From contig NZ_SMRP01000024.1 in NCBI RefSeq assembly GCF_004353915.1, forward strand, positions 52,405 to 116,404: a stretch of DNA of 64,000 nucleotides. The letters run 5' to 3'. Positions 43,492-50,949 of the stretch are shown piece by piece. Each line of letters starts with the position of its first letter. Position 1 is the stretch's first letter. The stretch comes from Paraburkholderia silviterrae (lineage in GTDB: Bacteria > Pseudomonadota > Gammaproteobacteria > Burkholderiales > Burkholderiaceae). Position numbers and translations under genes: made by a program. The notes below the pieces were generated by a model. It had not been told where the DNA came from and ran no database searches. It saw only the letters and a program-made list of their open reading frames with translations.

Positions 43492-45258
43492 TCAGGCGGG
43501 TTGCGACTCGATTAGCCTCTGCATTTCGTGCGGATCGAGCGGCTTGTGCAGGATGCGATAGCCGCTCGACGAAGCGGCGCTGATGCCCTCGGCCGAGGTG
43601 TCCCCGGTAATGATGATCGCCGGTATCGCCCGCCCGATGGCTTCAGACACGGCCCGGATAACATCGACACCGGTCACGCGCCGCGCCAGCCTGAAGTCGG
43701 TCACGACCAGTTGCAGTGCCGAACCCTGCGCCCCGGCCACCGCGATCGCCTGCTCGAGCGACTGCGCGGCGACCACGGTGTGGCCCCAGGCGCGCAGTAG
43801 GGTCTGCGTGCCGACCAGTACGTCGCGATCATCGTCCACAATGAGGATAGTCTTGCGTGCATGGCCCGCAGCGGCCTGCACGGGGGGCGTCTCCACCCTG
43901 GCTGCGGATGGCGCAACGTCCTCCGCAGCTGGCAGCGTGACGGAAAAAATCGAGCCGCGTCCGGGCATCGAGCGCACCAGGATATTCGCCCCGAGCAGTG
44001 CGGCCGTGCGCTGGACGATGGCCAGACCGAGGCCGAGCCCCTGCTCCCGGTCACGCGCCGCATTGCCCACCTGGTAGAACTCGCGGAAGATGTTCGGCAG
44101 TTGATCGGATGCAACGCCGACACCGGTGTCGAACACCTGGATCTCCACGTTCGCCCGGCGGCGACGGCAGGCCACCAGAATGCCACCTTGGCTCGTGTAG
44201 CGGACCGCATTCGACACAAGGTTGGTCAGCACGTTGTGCAGGAGAACCGCGTCGGTATCGAGCCAGATATCCGTCGGCCGGATCCTGAGAGTCAAATTTT
44301 TTGCGGACGCAGCGTGGAGAAACTGGTTTTCCAGTGCATCCAGTTCCTGCTGCAGCGGAAAGCGGCTTGGCTCGACTTCGATGACGCCCGCGTCGAGCCG
44401 CGAAATATCGAGCAGGACGTTCAGCAACTGCGACATGCCCTTCAAGGCGGTCCGCAGCCGTTCGGCAATGTCCCTGAGCGCCACGCGTTCGATAACCGGT
44501 GCGTCGGTCAGGGCGCGCAGGGTTGCGATATAGAGGCCTAGCGCGTGAGTGGGCTGGCGCAGGTCGTGGCTCGCGGCGGCGAGGAACTGCGATTTGCTTC
44601 GATTGGCGAGCTCGGCCCGCTCCTTTTCCTCGGTGAGTTGCCGGATCAGGCCGATGTTTTCGAAACGCAGCAACACGGCGTCGCGCACCGTGTGTTGCAG
44701 GGTCCGGCTAAACGCGAGATTCACCCCAAGCAGGAATAGCGAAAGGAATCCCAGCACGGAAAAGAGCTTGCTGCCATACAGGAACGAGCGGATGGCGAAC
44801 GGCAGCACGGTCGGCAACGCGAATATGACGTAGGTTGGCCACCAGGTAGATAGCGAAGCCACCGAGCCGCCGGTCATGCCGGCCAGCACGATACAGATCA
44901 GCGCCGTCACGACCGTGTCGTCCGGCGCGAAAAACAGAATGCCCATGGCGCCCCACAGGCAGCCGGAAAGCGCCGAACAGATCATGTACCGGCGCGCACG
45001 GCGGTTCACCGTCTCGACGCCGTGCCCCGGACGACTGCGATCGCGCCATATCATCGCGATACGGATGGCGGTCAGCACATAGATGGCGGCCGCCCAAGCC
45101 AACAGATCGCGTTGCGAAACCTCGCGCCACAGCAAGAAAACCGTCAGGCTGACCACGGCGATATTGCCGAGCAGGATGGGCGGCGACTGGCGATACAGCG
45201 TATTGATCAGTTCGAGTCTTACATTGGCGCTATATTCACGAGAGATGTTGTTTGCCAT
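43492..45258 (-). CDS. Hybrid sensor histidine kinase with C-terminal receiver domain
   Basis: The 588-residue kinase has six or so membrane segments in the first 185 residues (a sensory membrane domain of MASE type or similar) and a short coiled linker. The dimerisation domain has His231 in FLAAASHDLRQP, the ATPase domain has Asn350 in NLVSNAVRYT and a DTGVGV box, and a receiver domain carries acceptor Asp521 in VVTDFRL. HDLRQPxHALGL is characteristic of a subgroup common in Burkholderiales. It is divergent from a LuxR-type response regulator 119 bases away, which is its likely partner. Confidence 0.92.
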   Translation of the reverse strand: MANNISREYSANVRLELINTLYRQSPPILLGNIAVVSLTVFLLWREVSQRDLLAWAAAIYVLTAIRIAMIWRDRSRPGHGVETVNRRARRYMICSALSGCLWGAMGILFFAPDDTVVTALICIVLAGMTGGSVASLSTWWPTYVIFALPTVLPFAIRSFLYGSKLFSVLGFLSLFLLGVNLAFSRTLQHTVRDAVLLRFENIGLIRQLTEEKERAELANRSKSQFLAAASHDLRQPTHALGLYIATLRALTDAPVIERVALRDIAERLRTALKGMSQLLNVLLDISRLDAGVIEVEPSRFPLQQELDALENQFLHAASAKNLTLRIRPTDIWLDTDAVLLHNVLTNLVSNAVRYTSQGGILVACRRRRANVEIQVFDTGVGVASDQLPNIFREFYQVGNAARDREQGLGLGLAIVQRTAALLGANILVRSMPGRGSIFSVTLPAAEDVAPSAARVETPPVQAAAGHARKTILIVDDDRDVLVGTQTLLRAWGHTVVAAQSLEQAIAVAGAQGSALQLVVTDFRLARRVTGVDVIRAVSEAIGRAIPAIIITGDTSAEGISAASSSGYRILHKPLDPHEMQRLIESQPA

Positions 45259-45377
45259 TTTGAAGACGCGTATCCGATCTTGCGTTGTACGGTATCGGGG
45301 AAATCAGTCGGTATTGTCGCAAAAGAATGGAGCATTGCGCGGCCCGCGGGCCGCCCCCGCTAAATCGTGAAAGAAAA

Positions 45378-46010
45378 ATGAAAAGAATCGTGCTTGCCGA
45401 AGACCACGCCATCATTCGCGACGGCATGAAATTATTGTTGTCAACACGCCGTGACTGGCGCGTCGTGGGCGAGACTGCGGACGGGAACAGCGTATGCCAG
45501 ATCGTGCGCGATACTGAAGCGGATCTGCTGTTGCTGGATCTGGATTTACCCGGCTGTCGCGGTATAGAGTTGGCACAGCAGATCAGGGCGCAATCACCGG
45601 AGACGAAAATCCTGGTCGTGACGGCAAACCAGAGCGCATCCTCGGCCCGATCCGCCGTGGCGGCCGGGGTGGACGGCTATATGCTCAAGCACGAAGACGG
45701 CGATGAGCTCCTGCATGCCATCTCCGTCGTCTTCTCGGGGGTCCGTTATGTGAGCGCGACGCTCGCTCATGCCCTGGAAGCTCCGCTCGGCAGCACCCCG
45801 CAACCGATTACAGCGCGTGAGCAGGAGATCCTCGTGCTGATTGCCAGCGGCCATTCGAGCCAGGATATCGCGACGAAGTTGAATTTAAGTGTACTGACGG
45901 TGCGCAAGCATCGGCAGAATCTGATGTCAAAACTGGCGTTGCACAACGTCGCGGAACTGACGGCCTATGCGATCCGGGACGGCCTCGCCACGACGCCGCC
46001 CGGCTCTTGA
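45378..46010 (+). CDS. LuxR/NarL-family response regulator
   Basis: The 210-residue regulator has a receiver domain with Asp9, phosphoacceptor Asp54 in LLLDLDLPG and Lys104 in GYMLKHE. A LuxR-type helix-turn-helix follows (ITAREQEILVLIASGHSSQDIATKLNLSVLTVRKHRQNLMSKL, about residues 147-189). ATG 45378 is used because it starts exactly at the receiver fold; the 31 open codons upstream look non-coding. It is divergent from the hybrid kinase. Confidence 0.93.
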   Translation: MKRIVLAEDHAIIRDGMKLLLSTRRDWRVVGETADGNSVCQIVRDTEADLLLLDLDLPGCRGIELAQQIRAQSPETKILVVTANQSASSARSAVAAGVDGYMLKHEDGDELLHAISVVFSGVRYVSATLAHALEAPLGSTPQPITAREQEILVLIASGHSSQDIATKLNLSVLTVRKHRQNLMSKLALHNVAELTAYAIRDGLATTPPGS

Positions 46011-46305
46011 GGTAAGCGCGAGATCTCGCTGAACGCGCGTCGCACGCAGGCGTTTCTCTCATCCTTCGGCCCGATCCGGTAGCGCTCGCGTTACGCAGGC
46101 GTCGGATGAACCCGGCATGTCAACGTGAGCCTCCCCAGGTATTTTCGCCTTCCAGTAGGCGGGGTGGCGGCAAGGTATGCACTTTTGTGCTGCAGAGCAT
46201 AAACGCTTACCTTGTTCGCCCCTCTAGATATGGAAGGGCCGCGGAAGTAAGCCTCCTGGAGTAAAACGGAGATTCCAACACCCGTTTTCCGGGAAGAGCA
46301 CGCAA
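46011..46305. other. Intergenic region after the response regulator
   Basis: No convincing gene is present. An inverted repeat AAAACGG...CCGTTTT (46263-46288) lies just before the ATG at 46306 and could be a weak hairpin. Confidence 0.4.
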
Positions 46306-46596
46306 ATGAATGTGCCTCGCCCGGCCACTCACGGGCAGGATACAACCATCACCGGATCCCTGTATGTTGCCTTCGATTATGAAGCCGGGCGTGACGACTT
46401 CTGGCTGCATCTGTGCCTGGAAGCACATCAGATCACGGACTTGGTGGCGAATTCAGCCAGTATCGAAGTGAACCGGCGTAGACGTCGCGCGCATGCCTTT
46501 GACAATCTGCTCAAGATATCGCACCCGCATGGATATATGGAACCAGTCGAGTACAGGCTTCGGCGCAAACGGCAATTCATTAGCAATGGTCTGTAG
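46306..46596 (+). CDS. Doubtful 96-codon ORF, perhaps a truncated gene
   Basis: The first 55 codons have a plausible character (LYVAFDYEAGRDDFWLHLC, AHQITDLVANSASIEVN) and GGAAG lies upstream. The remaining codons are the reverse of the transposase remnant on the minus strand. If real, it is a 5' gene fragment cut by the insertion at about 46470. No family was recognised. Confidence 0.25.
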   Translation: MNVPRPATHGQDTTITGSLYVAFDYEAGRDDFWLHLCLEAHQITDLVANSASIEVNRRRRRAHAFDNLLKISHPHGYMEPVEYRLRRKRQFISNGL

Positions 46597-46920
46597 CCCA
46601 TTGGCTCCATCTGTAATCACCGAAAGTGTCGGGCGATGGTTGTTTGTGGTGGATCGCACGAGGGAGGCAAGCCGTTGCACTGCGTCTGGCAACTCCTTTC
46701 TGACAAACGCGAAAACCCGCGGTGCGTGCCCTTTTGTTGCAAGCCGCCCGGTGAGTACCTCAAAGCTCGAACACTCCGATTTGCATCGACCACGAACAAA
46801 GCCACCATCGATTGCCAACGTCCATTGAGCGTCGGGGCGTGCAACGTTACCCGCGGTTAGCTCATCGCCGTCTATGCGCGCGCCGGCACGCAGGATCCTG
46901 TTTCTCACCGTTACATAGTT
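46453..46920 (-). pseudogene. Transposase remnant (ISKra4-like)
   Basis: The segment YVTVRNRILRAG, then WTLAIDGGFVRGR, LSVITDGANGLQTIANEL and VLDWFHISMRVRYLEQIVKGM is the central DDE core of a transposase of the ISKra4 type; the family name is from memory of its DWFH motif. Both ends are missing: sequence upstream of about 46920 does not continue the similarity, and a stop follows GMRATSTPVHFDTG. No terminal inverted repeats or target duplications are visible. Confidence 0.6.
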
Positions 46921-47061
46921 TCGACGGCACGATTGTCTCGTTCGCCGCAACGCCGGAATACGAGACCTATCGCGGGCTGGGCTGGTACGGCGTGATTTGC
47001 CAACGGCCGGCGTGACACGTGAGAGCCACGACGCTGCCCAAGGCATGGATAAACAAGATGG
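46921..47061. other. Short fragment between transposase remnant and OmpA gene
   Basis: On the plus strand the bases to 47015 end a frame FDGTIVSFAATPEYETYRGLGWYGVI, which faintly resembles the WYG motif of tripartite tricarboxylate binding proteins. The evidence is too weak for a gene call. Confidence 0.2.
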
Positions 47062-47655
47062 TCAGTCAGGCAACCTCACAATTGTCACGCGCCGGTTCTC
47101 CGGTGCGGCCGGATTACGCGTGTTCAAGGGCTCGGATGAACCCTTTCCGACCGCAGAGAGACGCTCGGGCGCGATGCCCTCCCCACGCGTGAGGTAATCC
47201 AGGACGGCCACGGCGCGATCCGCGGAGAGCTTCATGTTCGCGACGGCCGAACCTCGGGGGTCGGCGTGCCCCTCAATGCGGAACTTATATTCTGACAATT
47301 GAGTTGACTGTAGCGCGTGCGCGACCTTGTCAAGCGCCGCACGCGCTCCGTTGGTCAATGTTGTCGAGTTAGTCGAAAAGGTGATCAACAACGCCACGGA
47401 CGGCTTGCTCGCGGGTGCCAACGAGTCACTCCCGGGACCAGGATCCCTGTACCTCAGTCCGCGAGTGACCACACGATTCTCGGCCTTTTCTGGTGTCAGC
47501 GCCTGGATGATCGATTGCTCATCGACGTCCTGCTCTTTTATCAAGGGTTCGGCGGCGCAGGCGAGGCGTGCCAGGCTGGCGACGCACAGAACTGCCAAAA
47601 GCAGACCGCTGCGCCCACGGGCCGCATTAAAGTCAGGCTGAATCGAATTCCACAT
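47062..47655 (-). CDS. OmpA-family outer-membrane protein
   Basis: The 197-residue product has a signal peptide (hydrophobic core LLLAVLCVASLARLACA, residues 17-33). A C-terminal OmpA domain binds peptidoglycan: VALLITFSTNSTTLTNGARAALDKVA, then FRIEGHADPRGS and NMKLSADRAVAVLDYL. Start 47655 follows GGAGA. It ends the minus-strand run of the TPR-CHAT and glycoside hydrolase genes, 141 bases after the TPR-CHAT stop, so it may be in the same transcript or have its own promoter. Confidence 0.88.
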   Translation of the reverse strand: MWNSIQPDFNAARGRSGLLLAVLCVASLARLACAAEPLIKEQDVDEQSIIQALTPEKAENRVVTRGLRYRDPGPGSDSLAPASKPSVALLITFSTNSTTLTNGARAALDKVAHALQSTQLSEYKFRIEGHADPRGSAVANMKLSADRAVAVLDYLTRGEGIAPERLSAVGKGSSEPLNTRNPAAPENRRVTIVRLPD

Positions 47656-47796
47656 GTCAGAGTCTCCGTCGAGCTTCACGTCCTGAGTTGTTGGAGGCGG
47701 CAACGCAGCGCCTGCATTTTGAGTTATCGATTATTTGGGCCGTTTTTGGAAGGACGCTCTCCCTCATGGAAGCCGGTTTGCACCGCAGCAGCCGGC

Positions 47797-50700
47797 TCAA
47801 CGCGCTCCGTCGCCAACTAGCGAAAAAGCGGCCCAGAACGCCGGATGCCCATAGTCGCTGCCTCGCGCGGACATGAGTTCGAGCATTGATTGCCGTAGCG
47901 CCTCGGCTCGCGTGATGCCTCGATTGGCGGCTTGTATCCGAAATAGCCTCGTGGTCAGCAGCCGCGCCGAGACCGTCTCCACTGCCCAGTTTGAGACCAG
48001 GAGGCTGCGCGCACCAGCATAAAAGAAGGCCCGTCCCAGTCCGGAGACCGCTTCGTTGCCCATGCCATCGCCGCTGCCTGTGTCGCATGCCGACAGCACC
48101 ACCCAGTCCGCATCGAGTTTGAGCGCGAACACGTCGTCGAGACTCAGAAAGCCGTTGCTGCACCCGTCGTGTACGAGTGCGGGATTGGACATCGCAAGCA
48201 CGGGCTCGTCGAGTCCGATGACTTCGCCGGCGGCGAGGCTGTGGGTTGCAAAGGCCACGACGCGGTATTGCGACAGGTCGGTGGCTTTCACGTTGCAGAC
48301 CGTCGCTCGGCGTTGAAGAAAGAGATCGCGCTGCGGGTCGGCACCCATCGCCTTGGCCATGTCGCGAAGTTCGTCGCCGGTATCGGGGAGTGCCGGGAGA
48401 TGCGAATAAACCTCGCCTCGCGAGATGGCCGGCATGGCCGACGCGTCTGGCAGCACAGCCGCCGGTTGGCTGGCCGGTTTCGCGGGTTCGGCTACGCTCG
48501 CCGGGTCCGGCTGGGAGGGCGCCATGGCGAGGTGGCGAACCGCCAGGCCGCGCGTCGTGGTGGCTGGCGGCGCGTCCACGTCAAACACGGGATCGCCAAA
48601 GCCAACAAACGGTCGACGCTCGCTCGCCACAGGCGCTGCCTTACGCAGCGCAACCAAGCCGTTGGCCGATGGATACTGTTCGATCGCAAGCTTTTTGATG
48701 AGCCAGGGCATGTCCGCATAGGTGTCACGCGTGCCGGGTCGAGAGATATCGCCCGGTTCCGTCAGTAGAAGAGCAAAGGGAACCTGCCCAAGGGGGCCGT
48801 CCGGAATCACGTCGAGCGTCCGTGCCGATGCCCACAGGTCAGCGTCCGGACCGAGCAGCAAGGTGTAGAGCCGCTGCGCGGCCGCGACATCGAAAGGCTT
48901 GATCCGACCGTCCGAGAGATCGACGCTCTGCCGTAGCAACGCGACCTGCTCCCGCCAGTGCTGACGTGCAACGCCGACCGCCCGAAAGCTTGTACGTTCG
49001 CCAGAGAGCGTCCATACATACGTTTGACGGGCGCCGACATAAATCGCGACGAGTGCCTCGCCCGGCCGCAACAGTCGCCGTACTTCATCGATCGACGCTG
49101 GACGCGGCTCGGTCAAGTCGGCGTAGCCAGGGAACCGGGCATTGATCTCCCTGCTCAAATTGGCTTGCTGCTCGGCCGCGCCATGTAGCTCACGCTCGAG
49201 CGCCGTCACCGTCGCGTCGTCAATCTGCGAGGTCGGCAAGGCAGTCAAATGCTCGAGCAGATGACCGAGTGACTGTGCGCGATTTGCGGCATCTTGTTCG
49301 CGGCGGGCTAGCGCGGCGAGCTGCGGGTCCGGCAGGTTAGCGCGAGCCACGCTCGCAACGACCGCCTGCTGCACAGCGGAGTTGCGTGCAATATCGGCTA
49401 CTTTGAACGCCTCATTCGCGACATCGATGCCCGGTTTCGATGTCGCGGACGCCTGCATGTTCGCAAGCAGATCCAGATAGCCTTCGACGACCACGCGCAG
49501 CCGGTATTGGCGCACGAATCCGCCCGGCCAGTCGCTGTCGGATCCGCCCGATTCAGACCCGTTCAGTCCGGTCATCTCCGGGAACGAGAGCCGGTATTGC
49601 TCCAAAGCCTCATCTTGCTTGTGTTGCGAAGCCAGCGCGTTCGCCAGGTACCCTCGTATATAGGCAGTCACAAGGGGATCGCTGAATCGGTGACGCTGTC
49701 TCCACGCAAGCATTCGTCGCAACATGGCTTCGGCGCGTGCGGGCCGGCCGCTATTTTGTAACGCAAATGCCCAGTCAAGATTGCCCGATCCGCGCTGCGC
49801 GAATTGCTCAGGGCTACGTCGCTGGTCGGCATCACGAACGGCAAAGGTATTGGCCGCCTCTGTCCAATTCTCCCGCATGACCTGCACGAGTCCGATCCAT
49901 GCGCGACGGTCCGCCAAGGCCAACGAATACGGTTGAACCTGCGCTTGCTGAACGGATTGCAGCGCCTGCTCCAACAGCGCCGCGGCCTGGTCCACCTGGC
50001 CTTGCTGAAGTCGGATCACGCCAAGCTGTTTGAGCGCCGCACTGGTGGCGACGGTGCTCGGGCCGGACAGGGCCTGGGTTTCGGCCAGCGACTCGCGTGC
50101 GTAGTAGGCTGCTTCACCCAACTTGCCCTCGCTTACGAGCGTGGCCACCAACCTGCGTTCTGCCGTTGTCAATGCCTCTCGATGCCACCGCACCACTGCG
50201 CTGTCCGGCGTGTGCCTGTCGTTCAGCTCTGCCAGGAAACGTCGACGTGCGTCGACTTCTTGCCGTTCGAGGTCCTCGGCAGCCCGGTAGTTGCCCTGCA
50301 CCATCTGCAGCCTTCCCTCGAGCGAATAGACCACCGCCAGATCCAGGTCCTTGAACCCACCGCTGCTTTCGCCTCTTACGTCGGACAGAATGTTTTTGAC
50401 CTGCTGCAACTCCGCACCGGCCTCATGCAGCATGCCCAGCGTAATATAGGCATCGGCAAGGCGCGCGTGGAAATACGCCTGGTGACGCAGCGACGACGCT
50501 GGCATTGCCGCGAGCGTGCGCTTCAAATAGTCGATCTGGGCAACAATGTCACCCGACGCAGCAAAGGCGGTCGAAAGATCATATCGAATGCGCCATTTAT
50601 CGCAGCGCTCGGTGACTTTCTGCGTTGGCGGGCTTAACTGAGCCGCCTGCGATAGATCGGAAATCGCCTCTGGATAACGCCCGAGGCTATAGTTGGCCAG

Positions 50701-50949
50701 CCCTCGCGCCTGATAAAACGCGCACAGTTCGGCGTCCGATGCCCCCTCGGGCGCAGATGCCGCGGCACGGGCTTCGAGTTCCGCGATGTGTCGTCCGTCC
50801 ACCTCGACGGGCAAACCCGCATCGGCCGGGTCCCGGGAAACGATCGACTGGGCGCTCGACGGCTGGACGACGCACGCAAGCAGTATGGCCGTGGCGAGAT
50901 GGAGCACAAGGCGGCAGCGCAGGACTCGCTGTGTCGAAAGTGGAATCAT
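47797..50949 (-). CDS. Exported TPR-CHAT (caspase-like) protein
   Basis: The 1050-residue product begins with a signal peptide (RLVLHLATAILLACVVQPSSAQ). About 600 residues of tetratricopeptide-type helices follow, then a C-terminal CHAT domain. The catalytic dyad of the caspase fold is present: His903 in FATHSLAAGE and Cys955 in LSACDTGSG. The segment GLGRAFFYAGARSLLVSNWAV is the CHAT signature. CHAT proteases act in several stress and defence systems, but an exported version cannot be one of the cytoplasmic ones. The start ATG shares one base with the upstream GH63-like gene stop (TGATG), so translation is coupled. The substrate is unknown. Confidence 0.88.
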   Translation of the reverse strand: MIPLSTQRVLRCRLVLHLATAILLACVVQPSSAQSIVSRDPADAGLPVEVDGRHIAELEARAAASAPEGASDAELCAFYQARGLANYSLGRYPEAISDLSQAAQLSPPTQKVTERCDKWRIRYDLSTAFAASGDIVAQIDYLKRTLAAMPASSLRHQAYFHARLADAYITLGMLHEAGAELQQVKNILSDVRGESSGGFKDLDLAVVYSLEGRLQMVQGNYRAAEDLERQEVDARRRFLAELNDRHTPDSAVVRWHREALTTAERRLVATLVSEGKLGEAAYYARESLAETQALSGPSTVATSAALKQLGVIRLQQGQVDQAAALLEQALQSVQQAQVQPYSLALADRRAWIGLVQVMRENWTEAANTFAVRDADQRRSPEQFAQRGSGNLDWAFALQNSGRPARAEAMLRRMLAWRQRHRFSDPLVTAYIRGYLANALASQHKQDEALEQYRLSFPEMTGLNGSESGGSDSDWPGGFVRQYRLRVVVEGYLDLLANMQASATSKPGIDVANEAFKVADIARNSAVQQAVVASVARANLPDPQLAALARREQDAANRAQSLGHLLEHLTALPTSQIDDATVTALERELHGAAEQQANLSREINARFPGYADLTEPRPASIDEVRRLLRPGEALVAIYVGARQTYVWTLSGERTSFRAVGVARQHWREQVALLRQSVDLSDGRIKPFDVAAAQRLYTLLLGPDADLWASARTLDVIPDGPLGQVPFALLLTEPGDISRPGTRDTYADMPWLIKKLAIEQYPSANGLVALRKAAPVASERRPFVGFGDPVFDVDAPPATTTRGLAVRHLAMAPSQPDPASVAEPAKPASQPAAVLPDASAMPAISRGEVYSHLPALPDTGDELRDMAKAMGADPQRDLFLQRRATVCNVKATDLSQYRVVAFATHSLAAGEVIGLDEPVLAMSNPALVHDGCSNGFLSLDDVFALKLDADWVVLSACDTGSGDGMGNEAVSGLGRAFFYAGARSLLVSNWAVETVSARLLTTRLFRIQAANRGITRAEALRQSMLELMSARGSDYGHPAFWAAFSLVGDGAR

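Noticed and set aside
47797..50949. TPR-CHAT as part of a type III-E CRISPR (Craspase) system
   Set aside because: There is no Cas7-11, repeat array or cas gene in the window, and this protein has a signal peptide.
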